64,000 nt of DNA, taken from assembly GCA_900188465.1 (NCBI GenBank), contig FZPE01000003.1:62001-126000 (forward strand). Direction: 5' to 3'. Both the position numbers and the translations under genes were made by a program. The notes below the pieces were generated by a model. That model saw only the letters and a program-made list of their open reading frames with translations. It searched no databases and was not told the origin of the DNA. Shown in pieces: positions 1 through 7,383 of this stretch. Position 1 is the first letter of the stretch, and every line of letters begins with the position of its first letter. This DNA comes from Micrococcales bacterium KH10 (GTDB taxonomy: Bacteria; Actinomycetota; Actinomycetes; Actinomycetales; Cellulomonadaceae).

Positions 1-593
1 GCCCGACTCGATCATTCACCATCGTCGGCGACATAGCGCAGACGAGTTCACCCGCAGGCACCCGCAACTGGAATAGTCGGCTCCGTCCGTTCTTCGGCCG
101 TCAACTCCGCCAAGCAGCATTGACCGTCAACTACCGCACACCTCGTCGTATCGCCGATATCGCCATGCGCGTCGGGCAAACTCACGGCCTTCCGGTCACC
201 ACTTTGCAGTCGGCGCGCGACATCGTCGACGCGTTGATCTTCGAACAGCCCAGCCGTGAGTCTGCTGTCGCTGCCGCACTCAAGCACTCATTGGACGAGT
301 TGGCGAGCCGAGCGGAGGGCCGGATCGCACTGATCACCACCGATCCGCAGCGGGTCACGCACGCGATGTCGACGGCTCCTGGGACGCCACAAAATGCGAT
401 ATCCGAGCGCCTGGTAGTTGTTACGCCACAAGGCGTCAAAGGGCTCGAATTCGATGTGGTCGTCGTGCTCGAACCCGCTCAAATCCTCGCTGGATCAGGT
501 GGTGCAGCGGACCTGTTCGTGGCCCTGACTCGTCCTACGCAGCGGCTCGTCGTTATTCACAGCGGCCCGTTGCCGCAGGGCTTCGCAGGATGA
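1..593 (+). CDS. C-terminal part of a HelD/UvrD-like superfamily 1 helicase (5' end outside window)
   Basis: The frame is open from base 3 without a stop, so the gene begins left of the window. The visible 196 residues hold late superfamily-1 helicase motifs: TIVGDIAQ near the start (motif IV region), VVTPQGVKGLEFDVVVV (motif V) and LFVALTRPTQRLVVIH (motif VI with the arginine finger). The VKGLEFD and VALTRPTQRL wording is typical of HelD/HelR-type motors that recycle stalled RNA polymerase, and also occurs in UvrD-like helicases. Inference: a HelD-type ATPase, but the ATP-binding and RNA polymerase-contact parts are not visible. It ends 54 bases before serA and may be transcribed with it. 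Confidence 0.8.
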   Translation, partial: PTRSFTIVGDIAQTSSPAGTRNWNSRLRPFFGRQLRQAALTVNYRTPRRIADIAMRVGQTHGLPVTTLQSARDIVDALIFEQPSRESAVAAALKHSLDELASRAEGRIALITTDPQRVTHAMSTAPGTPQNAISERLVVVTPQGVKGLEFDVVVVLEPAQILAGSGGAADLFVALTRPTQRLVVIHSGPLPQGFAG

Positions 594-647
594 CTTCTCG
601 TCTTGCACTGTGACCTCAGTTTGGCTCTGGAGCGAAACGGGGGCACG

Positions 648-1868
648 ATGGGATGCGTGTTGAAAGCCTTGCTTCTTGAGAACCTGCACCCAGACGCCAC
701 AAAGATCCTCGCGAGCCGCGGTATCGAGGTCGTCACTCGAACCGGCGCACTCGACGAGGACGAGTTAGTCGACACCCTTGATGGCGTCCATATTCTCGGT
801 ATCCGCTCTAAGACTCACGTCACGCAGCGGGTGCTGGAGGCGGGAAAAGACCTGCTCACCCTTGGAGCGTTCTGTATCGGGACGAATCAGATCGATCTGA
901 AGAGCGCCGCGGGTCAGGGCGTAGCAGTCTTCAACGCCCCCTTCTCCAACACTCGATCAGTCGTCGAGATCGCCATCGCCAACATCATCTCTTTGGTGCG
1001 GCGCCAACCGGTCTTCGACAAGGACATGCATGCTGGCGTGTGGAACAAGACTGCCATCGGCGCACATGAGATCCGAGGAAAGACTCTCGGCATCATCGGT
1101 TACGGCAACATCGGCACTCAGTTGTCCGTGTTGGCTGAGAACCTCGGCATGTCCGTGATCTTCTATGACATCTCTGAGAAACTGGCGCTGGGTAACGCTC
1201 GTCGTGCCGGGAGCCTGGACGAGTTGCTCAGCATCGCCGACGTGGTCACCTTGCATGTCGATGGCCGTCCCACCAACAACGGGATCTTCGGCGCGGAACA
1301 GTTTGCCGCGATGAAACCAGGTGCGATCTTCCTGAATCTGGCACGTGGTTTCGTTGTCGATGTCGATGCGCTGGCGGAAGCACTCAAGGCCGGTCACATC
1401 GCTGGGGCAGCCGTCGATGTGTTCCCGCAAGAGCCGAAGCGCAAAGGTGATGCGTTCACCTCACCGCTGCAGGGGTTGAGCAATGTCATCTTGACGCCGC
1501 ACACCGCCGGATCGACGGAAGAAGCGCAAGAGGCCATCGGACAGTTCGTCTCGCACAAGATCCTCGACTACTTGGGTACCGGCTCAACGACTCTGAGTGT
1601 GAACCTGCCGAACTTGGCGTTGGCGACGAATAATGGCGCTGCCCGAATCGCGTACTTGCACCACAACACACCGGGTGTGTTGGCGCGCGTCAACAACATC
1701 TTGGCCGATCACGGTGAGAACATCGAAGGCCAGTTGTTGGCCACCCGGGGTGAACTCGGATACGTGGTCACCGATATCGGCTCGGAAATCGAGCCCGAGA
1801 CCATCACTGCTCTCGAAGCCATCGAGCAAACCGTGCGGCTTCGGGTGCTGCATGGACCCCAACACTGA
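648..1868 (+). CDS. serA: D-3-phosphoglycerate dehydrogenase
   Basis: Catalyses the first step of serine synthesis, oxidising 3-phosphoglycerate with NAD in the cytoplasm. The 406-residue product has the E. coli-type length. The Rossmann motif GYGNIG lies at residues 151-156, the catalytic arginine at Arg233 (LARGF), the acidic partner in DVFPQEP (257-263) and the catalytic histidine at His285 (TPHTAGS). A C-terminal ACT domain (about 330-406) suggests feedback control by serine. The frame extends to a TTG at 603, but the ATG at 648 is preceded by a GGGGG run and fits family length; the GTG at 657 is an alternative. It is convergent with nrdR, with only 4 bases between the stop codons. Confidence 0.95.
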   Translation: MGCVLKALLLENLHPDATKILASRGIEVVTRTGALDEDELVDTLDGVHILGIRSKTHVTQRVLEAGKDLLTLGAFCIGTNQIDLKSAAGQGVAVFNAPFSNTRSVVEIAIANIISLVRRQPVFDKDMHAGVWNKTAIGAHEIRGKTLGIIGYGNIGTQLSVLAENLGMSVIFYDISEKLALGNARRAGSLDELLSIADVVTLHVDGRPTNNGIFGAEQFAAMKPGAIFLNLARGFVVDVDALAEALKAGHIAGAAVDVFPQEPKRKGDAFTSPLQGLSNVILTPHTAGSTEEAQEAIGQFVSHKILDYLGTGSTTLSVNLPNLALATNNGAARIAYLHHNTPGVLARVNNILADHGENIEGQLLATRGELGYVVTDIGSEIEPETITALEAIEQTVRLRVLHGPQH

Positions 1869-1872
1869 TTGA

Positions 1873-2358
1873 TCAGTCGTCGGTGGCCGTCTGCTGTTGC
1901 TGGGCGACCCGCTCCCTGTCGGCCCGCAACAGGTTCACCGCCGCTTCGAAGTCGTCGAGCGATTCGAAGTTCTGGTAGACACTGGCGAACCGCAGATAAG
2001 CCACTTCGTCGAGTTCACGCAACGGGCCCAGAATGGCCAGCCCGACCTCTTGCGAGTCGAGCTCCGCACTGCCGCTAGCACGTAATGCCTCTTCAACGCG
2101 TTGCGCCAGGACAGCAAGATCGTCGTCACTGACCGGTCGTCCTTGGCATGCCTTGCGCACCCCAGAGACGATCTTGTCCCTGCTGAAAGGTTCTGTCACA
2201 CCCGACCGTTTCGCGACGACCAGGCTCGATGTTTCAAGGGTGGAGAACCTCTGACCGCACTGCGGACACTGCCGCCGACGGCGAATAGTCAGACCATCAT
2301 CTGAGGTGCGTGAATCAACGACTCGCGAATCTGAGTAGCGACAAAAAGGGCAGTGCAC
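1873..2358 (-). CDS. nrdR: Transcriptional repressor NrdR
   Basis: Zinc- and nucleotide-binding repressor of ribonucleotide reductase genes. A zinc ribbon is formed by Cys3, Cys6, Cys31 and Cys34, followed by an arginine-rich segment and an ATP-cone domain (about 49-139). Length is 161 residues, standard for the family. The GTG at 2358 is chosen over the ATG at 2373 because GAGGAG stands just ahead of it and because NrdR proteins begin with the first zinc knuckle. No class II reductase gene (nrdJ) follows, unlike in streptomycetes; the next gene is convergent serA. As in mycobacteria, the LysM gene and lexA lie upstream. Confidence 0.95.
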   Translation of the reverse strand: MHCPFCRYSDSRVVDSRTSDDGLTIRRRRQCPQCGQRFSTLETSSLVVAKRSGVTEPFSRDKIVSGVRKACQGRPVSDDDLAVLAQRVEEALRASGSAELDSQEVGLAILGPLRELDEVAYLRFASVYQNFESLDDFEAAVNLLRADRERVAQQQQTATDD

Positions 2359-2509
2359 GATTCTCCTCGTCATAGGCTGCGGTTTGCAATGTGACGCACT
2401 TTACTCCTGAAGCATCGTACCGACTCATCGCTGGCTATGCCCCGATAGCACCCGGTCCGGGTAGTGGCGTCGCTGTGTTCCCTCCCACTATCGTCACATT
2501 TGACGGTAA

Positions 2510-2673
2510 ATGATGAACGGGGAGCGACCGTCATCGGTCGCTCCCCGTTGGGACACCCCATCCCCATCGCCGAGCTATCCCCCCTAGGCGCTCGGCTGAC
2601 GCAATCGTGCGGGACATCTTGCCCTTCGTCCCGCTGTAGTCTCACTGTCCAACCCCCAGCTGATCCGTGAGAC
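2510..2673 (-). ncRNA. Candidate iron-responsive small RNA (or long nrdR leader)
   Basis: The 398-base gap between nrdR and the LysM gene has no convincing reading frame. On the minus strand it has a promoter-like pair (TTGCGC at 2703-2708 and TAAATT at 2680-2685, 17 bases apart) whose spacer holds an IdeR/DtxR-like operator, and about 130 bases downstream a perfect 15-bp hairpin. A transcript from about 2673 to about 2510 would be roughly 160 nt. Mycobacteria have an IdeR-controlled small RNA (MrsI), so this arrangement has precedent; no sequence homology to it is claimed. The same transcript could instead be the leader of nrdR. Confidence 0.3.
2516..2549 (-). terminator. Perfect 15-bp hairpin, likely terminator
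   Basis: Arms AACGGGGAGCGACCG and CGGTCGCTCCCCGTT are exact reverse complements around a 4-base loop TCAT. It lies downstream of the LysM gene and of the IdeR-like promoter, both read on the minus strand. On that strand the arm is followed by a modest T-rich stretch (CATCATTT), not a clean U run. Confidence 0.6.
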
Positions 2674-2674
2674 G

Positions 2675-2708
2675 TACCTAATTTAGGTAAGGCTTACCTG
2701 ATGCGCAA
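2675..2708 (-). promoter_or_regulatory. IdeR/DtxR-like iron operator within a promoter
   Basis: TTAGGTAAGGCTTACCTGA at 2683-2701 matches 16 of 19 positions of the IdeR/DtxR consensus. A second palindrome, TACCTAATTTAGGTA at 2675-2689, overlaps it, so three TACCT/AGGTA half-sites sit in a row, as if two dimers could bind. The operator fills the spacer of a minus-strand -35/-10 pair (TTGCGC, TAAATT). Inference: iron-loaded IdeR represses a transcript running toward nrdR. Confidence 0.6.
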
Positions 2709-2756
2709 CTGCTGTTCAGAACAATCTCAAAATTTGGACATAGAGCGCAAGTGCAC

Positions 2757-3077
2757 CTACCGTCGCGGCAGCACCAATCGCTGACCCGGAACGATGTAGG
2801 AGCCCTCAAGCCGGTTCAGTTCCGAAATCTCTAACAGCACGTCGCGCACGTCCGCACCAGGCTCAGTCACCGACACGGCGATCTCCCACAGCGTCTCCCC
2901 GCCAGAGATGGTGTGAACGGTAACCGGAATCGGTTCTGCCACCGAATCCGCCTGCGCGCTGACCAGCCCGAAACCCGTCCCCGCCACGAGCATCGTGAGC
3001 AGACCAGCGACGACCAGTCGCCCCCGCCGGGTCAACTGCATAGCTCCCGCATCTTTGACTGCTGTCTTGCGCTCCAT
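2757..3077 (-). CDS. LysM-domain membrane protein divergent from lexA
   Basis: A 106-residue protein with a short basic N-terminus, one hydrophobic segment (about 21-40) and a single C-terminal LysM domain (about 53-103, with the GETLWEIA start and PGQRLVLP end). It should sit in the membrane with LysM outside on peptidoglycan. Position and architecture match mycobacterial Rv2719c and the corynebacterial divS position, SOS-induced proteins that slow cell division. The start has GGAAGGG upstream. It shares its promoter region with lexA, where two LexA-like boxes occur, so SOS induction is likely. No catalytic domain is visible, so a role in restraining division is inference from position. Confidence 0.85.
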   Translation of the reverse strand: MERKTAVKDAGAMQLTRRGRLVVAGLLTMLVAGTGFGLVSAQADSVAEPIPVTVHTISGGETLWEIAVSVTEPGADVRDVLLEISELNRLEGSYIVPGQRLVLPRR

Positions 3078-3147
3078 GATCAGAACCCTTCCATCTCACA
3101 CCAAGTCATTTTTAGAACATCTGTATGATGTACAAATGTATGACTAA

Positions 3148-3163
3148 TCGAACAAGTGTGCAA
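3148..3163. promoter_or_regulatory. LexA (SOS) box candidate 1
   Basis: TCGAACAAGTGTGCAA matches 10 of 12 defined positions of the actinobacterial SOS box (TCGAAC, 4 bases, GTTCGA). It lies between the divergent LysM gene and lexA and is placed to control both. Confidence 0.5.
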
Positions 3164-3180
3164 GCTTTGTCGCGACACAC

Positions 3181-3196
3181 TCGAACACGTGTCGGA
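3181..3196. promoter_or_regulatory. LexA (SOS) box candidate 2
   Basis: TCGAACACGTGTCGGA matches 10 of 12 defined positions of the SOS box, 33 bases from candidate 1, which is about three helical turns. Two boxes would let LexA repress its own gene and its divergent neighbour. Confidence 0.55.
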
Positions 3197-3288
3197 TTGA
3201 TCCGGCATATTCGCGTAGTGTGAAGGCATCGGCTCGCAGGTACCACTTGACCAGGACCCTGTGACATTGACCCGAAACGGAGAGAACC

Positions 3289-4140
3289 GTGACAGTTGAT
3301 CGCCCTCACGACGCTGACGACTCCCCCGCACAGTCCACCCCGGACGCTGACATTTCTTGGTCGCCGACCGCTCAACAGCGGCAGTCGACCGCGGCAGCGG
3401 CACAGCGCGGCGGTCGCGGCGCTGCTCTGACAGACCGACAGCAAGAAGTGCTGTCCGTTATCTACGAATCCACCCAGAGCCGCGGATACGCACCATCCAT
3501 GCGTGAGATAGGCCAAGCAGTGGGGATGGTTTCCCCGTCCAGCGTGAAGTATCAGCTTCAGGCGCTGGAAGCAAAAGGATTCCTACGACGAGACCGGCAG
3601 CGGCCTCGTGCCATGGAGCTCACTGAGACGGGACGCTATGTCGCCGCCGCAGCCGCGGGTGTGGGCCTCAGCGCCGACCCCGCTCCGGTAACGGGCGATA
3701 CCGCGATCTCCCCGCTTCGACGCGAGGACGCCTTCGAATCCGATGAGTATCGTGATTCGCACCCCACACCCACATTCGTCCCGTTGGTCGGTCAGATTGC
3801 GGCAGGTTCGCCGATTCTCGCCGAAGAGAACGTCGAGGACGTATTCGCATTGCCGCGCCAACTCGTTGGTGAAGGCGAATTGATCATGCTGCGCGTTCAG
3901 GGCGATTCGATGATCGATGCCGCGATCTGCGATGGCGACTGGGTCGTGGTACGTCGCCAACCGGTCGCGGAAAATGGGCAGATCGTGGCGGCGATGCTCG
4001 ATGACGAGGCAACAGTCAAGACGTTCAAACGCCAGGGCGACCAAATCTGGCTACTGCCGCAGAACCCTGCCTATTCCCCTATCGACGGGAATCACGCCAC
4101 CATTGTCGGACGCGTCGTATCAGTTTTGCGCAGCCTCTAG
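3289..4140 (+). CDS. lexA: LexA repressor, SOS regulator
   Basis: Represses DNA-damage genes and cleaves itself when RecA filaments form. An N-terminal winged helix covers about 46-110 (LTDRQQEVL ... [16 protein letters not shown]). The autocleavage bond is Ala172-Gly173 (IAAGSP); the catalytic pair is Ser207 (GDSMI) and Lys244 (TVKTF). At 283 residues it is longer than E. coli LexA because of a 45-residue N-terminal extension and a loose linker of about 50 residues, both common in actinobacteria. The GTG start has GGAGAG six bases upstream. It is convergent with ldh, 12 bases apart. Confidence 0.97.
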   Translation: MTVDRPHDADDSPAQSTPDADISWSPTAQQRQSTAAAAQRGGRGAALTDRQQEVLSVIYESTQSRGYAPSMREIGQAVGMVSPSSVKYQLQALEAKGFLRRDRQRPRAMELTETGRYVAAAAAGVGLSADPAPVTGDTAISPLRREDAFESDEYRDSHPTPTFVPLVGQIAAGSPILAEENVEDVFALPRQLVGEGELIMLRVQGDSMIDAAICDGDWVVVRRQPVAENGQIVAAMLDDEATVKTFKRQGDQIWLLPQNPAYSPIDGNHATIVGRVVSVLRSL

Positions 4141-4152
4141 TCCGCTACTTCG

Positions 4153-5166
4153 TCACAGACCTATCGAAAGCGCGGCCTGGCGCAGCGATTCAGCTGAAGC
4201 CTGCAGGCCGCGTAGTTCCGCAGCGGACAATGGAACCTCGATACGGTGCAATATGCCGTCCTTGCCGACCACGCTAGGCACAGACAAACACACCTGCGAG
4301 ATTCCGTAGTAGTTCTCGAGCAGCGTTGATACCGGTAGCACGGCATGCTGATCCTGCAAGACAGCTTCTACGATCCGAGAACCCGCCAATGCCACGGCAT
4401 AGTTCGTAGCACCCTTGCCTTCAATGATCCGGTATGCGGAATTGACCACTTCATAGGCAATCGCAGCGCGGGCTTGGTCACCAAGTTGGCCTCGTCCATC
4501 CTCCAAGCTGTCCCAGTCGAGCAGCGGTGCCCCGCCAATGGTCGCTGAAGACCACAACGGTATTTCCGAGTCTCCATGTTCGCCGACCATGTACGCATGC
4601 ACGTTCTGCACCGCCACGCCCGTGTGCTCGGCGATCAGATAGCGCAATCGTGACGAATCAAGCACAGTTCCGGAGCCAAACAGTCGATGCGGCGGCAATC
4701 CCGAAATCTGCAGTGCCGCATAGGTCACGACATCAACCGGGTTCGTCACCATGATGTAAATGGCGTCAGGTGCCACTTCGAGCAGCTGCGGAAGCACCTT
4801 CTTGGTAAGTGAGATAGTCGATTCCGCCAGTTCCAGACGACTCTGTCCAGGGCGCTGCTTGGCTCCAGCGGTGACGAGCACGACATCGGAACCACGCACC
4901 ACCTCAATGTCATCCGAACCGGTGACCTCAGCTTGTGGCATGAATTGAATGCCATGAGCCAGGTCGAGCGCTTCCGCCTCGACTTTCGCCTTGTTGATGT
5001 CATAGAGCGCGACCTCACGGGCGACACCGCGCATCAGCAATGCGTACGCCATCGTGGCGCCCACCGCACCAGCACCGACGACAGACACCTTGGTCCGTCG
5101 AATCAGCGGTTCGAAACTGCTGCCGCGTGGCGCTGACAGATCATCGCTTTGAGTATTGAAAGACAT
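4153..5166 (-). CDS. ldh: L-lactate dehydrogenase
   Basis: Interconverts pyruvate and L-lactate with NADH. The Rossmann motif GAGAVG is at 31-36. Gln104 in the loop GAKQRPGQSR, where malate dehydrogenases have Arg, and the substrate-binding Arg110 point to lactate rather than malate. The proton-donor His197 is in GEHGDSE. Length is 337 residues because of about 25 extra N-terminal residues. The ATG is preceded by GGGAG. It stands alone between lexA (convergent) and dinG, with 96 bases upstream for its own promoter. Inference: fermentative redox balancing or lactate use. Confidence 0.95.
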   Translation of the reverse strand: MSFNTQSDDLSAPRGSSFEPLIRRTKVSVVGAGAVGATMAYALLMRGVAREVALYDINKAKVEAEALDLAHGIQFMPQAEVTGSDDIEVVRGSDVVLVTAGAKQRPGQSRLELAESTISLTKKVLPQLLEVAPDAIYIMVTNPVDVVTYAALQISGLPPHRLFGSGTVLDSSRLRYLIAEHTGVAVQNVHAYMVGEHGDSEIPLWSSATIGGAPLLDWDSLEDGRGQLGDQARAAIAYEVVNSAYRIIEGKGATNYAVALAGSRIVEAVLQDQHAVLPVSTLLENYYGISQVCLSVPSVVGKDGILHRIEVPLSAAELRGLQASAESLRQAALSIGL

Positions 5167-5262
5167 CGGTATTGCTCCCGGAGGGTAGTGTGCTCAGCTA
5201 CGTGTCACCAGCCTAGCCGTCGCCATAGCCGCACACGGATAATTCCGACGAAACGGACACCA

Positions 5263-7374
5263 CTAGTCAGTCGGCGAGCTACGCAGCCGTCCTAGCGCAG
5301 CCAGCGCTATCTGTCGATCTTCAGTGCGCCAAAACGGCGGCAACGATCCCAGCAGGAACGAACCGTAGCGTTTTGTCACCAGTCTTGGATCCAGGACGGC
5401 CACCACGCCACGATCGTCCACGGAGCGAATCAGACGACCCGCCCCCTGGGCGAGCATCAATGCTGCGTTGGTCGCTGCCACCGTCATGAACCCGTTGCCA
5501 CCGGATCGATTCACTCGATCAGTGCGAGCCGACATCACTGGATCGTCCGGGCGCGGGAATGGGATCTTGTCAATGATCACCAATCGGCATGACTGTCCGA
5601 CCACATCGACTCCCTGCCACAATGACAGCGTGCCAAAAAGCGAGGCGGCCGGATCTGCCGCGAAATGGGCGATGAGTTCCGGAAGGTGCGCATCGTCCTG
5701 GCACAGGATCGGCAGATCGGTTATCGCCCGCACTCGCTCGGCGGCCTCATGCGCGCTGCGCCGCGACGTGAACAGGCCAAGCGCACCACCGCCGGAGGCC
5801 TCGATCATGTCTCGGATGAGGTCGACATGGTCCTGTGTGAGTCCATCGCGTCCCGGTAGCGGCAGGTCACGGGCGACATACAAGATCCCCTGCTTTGCGT
5901 AGTCAAAGGGGGTGTCAACCTGGCCACCGCGCCAGCGGGTCGATGCCGGTATTCGATCCTGATTACCATCCAGGTTCGCGTCGTCACCGCGGCTAGTCGT
6001 GTCTCGTCTGACCGGATCACGCAGAGGCTGTATCGCCCATTGGCTCAGATTCTGATCCTGTTCTTCCCACAGACCGATGGTGCGTGCAAAGGGCTCAAAT
6101 TTTCCGCCGAGTACCAAGGTCGCGGAAGTCAGTACCACTGTGCGTGTCTGCAGCACACGATGCGCGATGGAATCGGACACATCCAAGGGGGCAGCGTAAA
6201 TGGTCGCTGTCGGTTCTTCGTACCCACGGCTCGCCCACAGCACATCACCGCCGCGCTGCTCGGTGATGCGCTCAGCGATCTCAAATAATTCAGTCAGCGC
6301 CGCTATGGCCACCTGCCGAGTCGCTGAACCCGAATCACCTGCGCGAACTGCGGTCAGCGCTCCCCTAGCCGCATCGCGAACGGCCCCAACCGCCGCAATA
6401 AGTCCATCGGACAAGAGCGTCGCCGGACTACCAGCAGGAACTTGGCTGAGTTCTTCCGCAAGTCCGGTCGCAGCGGCATCGAGTGCGGCGAGTCCGCTGC
6501 CACCTTCACGGCGGGCGCGGCGGGCCGCCACTGTGACTGAACGTACCGATAGCTCTTGTGTCGCAGCAGATGTCACACGCGATACGAGCTCGTGAGCCTC
6601 GTCGACGATCAGCACATCGTGAACTGGAAGCACGGCGTCATTGCCCGCAGCCGCAATTCCGACCAACGCATGGTTGGTGACGACGATGTCAGCCTCATGC
6701 GCGTTGTCCCGAGCGAGCTTTGCGAAGCACTCCTCCAATAGCGGGCACCGTGACCCGAGACATTCGGCAGAGGTGACAGAGACCTGCCGCCAAGCACGGT
6801 CCGAAACCGAAGGAGTCAGATCGTCGCGGTCTCCGGTATCGGATTCTTCTGCCCACTGTCGCAAACGCAACACTTCTCCACCAAGATCTGACGTATGCGA
6901 GCTCGCTTCGTCCTGCTCCGCAGTGCCGCCGACTCCCAGGTCAAACAGCGTCACGTCGTCCTGCGGGTAGCCACCGGCGATCTTGTTGCGGCACACATAG
7001 TTGTGCCAGCCTTTCAAGGGTGCTGCGGTGGGCTGGATTCCAGTCAATTCGCCCACGGTCGAGATCACCGCAGGCACATCCTTGGTAAGCAACTGACGTT
7101 GCAGCGCCAGCGTTGCCGTGGAAATGACAACACGTTTGCTATCGGTTGCGGCCGCCATCGCGGCAGCAGCCAGATACCCCAGAGATTTTCCGGTGCCCGT
7201 GCCCGCCTGGATCAGTAGGGTGCCACCGCGTTCAATACCCAACTCGACATCGCGGGCCATCGCTTTTTGTCCCGGCCGGTCTTGACCGCCGATTTTGGCA
7301 ACGATCGCGCTGAGAACATCGTCCGCACTGATGGTGTTCAGGTTCTTTTCATCATCGGTGGGGGCGGCACGCAT
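5263..7374 (-). CDS. dinG: DinG-family ATP-dependent DNA helicase
   Basis: An XPD/DinG-type superfamily 2 helicase that unwinds DNA 5' to 3' in repair. Walker A GTGTGKS is at 58-64 and the DEAH box at 259-262. Four cysteines between them (129, 206, 211, 217) are placed as the ligands of the family's iron-sulfur cluster. C-terminal motifs include QGAGRLIRS (motif VI) and LDPRLVTKRYG. Length 703 residues is usual for actinobacterial DinG. The start lies 9 bases after the hflX stop, indicating one transcript. No good LexA box was found upstream, so SOS control is not supported here. Confidence 0.92.
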   Translation of the reverse strand: MRAAPTDDEKNLNTISADDVLSAIVAKIGGQDRPGQKAMARDVELGIERGGTLLIQAGTGTGKSLGYLAAAAMAAATDSKRVVISTATLALQRQLLTKDVPAVISTVGELTGIQPTAAPLKGWHNYVCRNKIAGGYPQDDVTLFDLGVGGTAEQDEASSHTSDLGGEVLRLRQWAEESDTGDRDDLTPSVSDRAWRQVSVTSAECLGSRCPLLEECFAKLARDNAHEADIVVTNHALVGIAAAGNDAVLPVHDVLIVDEAHELVSRVTSAATQELSVRSVTVAARRARREGGSGLAALDAAATGLAEELSQVPAGSPATLLSDGLIAAVGAVRDAARGALTAVRAGDSGSATRQVAIAALTELFEIAERITEQRGGDVLWASRGYEEPTATIYAAPLDVSDSIAHRVLQTRTVVLTSATLVLGGKFEPFARTIGLWEEQDQNLSQWAIQPLRDPVRRDTTSRGDDANLDGNQDRIPASTRWRGGQVDTPFDYAKQGILYVARDLPLPGRDGLTQDHVDLIRDMIEASGGGALGLFTSRRSAHEAAERVRAITDLPILCQDDAHLPELIAHFAADPAASLFGTLSLWQGVDVVGQSCRLVIIDKIPFPRPDDPVMSARTDRVNRSGGNGFMTVAATNAALMLAQGAGRLIRSVDDRGVVAVLDPRLVTKRYGSFLLGSLPPFWRTEDRQIALAALGRLRSSPTD

Positions 7375-7383
7375 TGTGCGATT

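Noticed and set aside
2370-2645. A 91-codon minus-strand frame in the nrdR upstream gap
   Set aside because: Its translation has no family pattern or sensible composition, and it runs through the 15-bp hairpin; it is better explained as untranslated RNA or spacer.
2374-2756. Cobalamin riboswitch expected upstream of nrdR-nrdJ operons
   Set aside because: No B12-box (GCCACTG) or matching conserved core was found on the minus strand, and nrdJ is absent.
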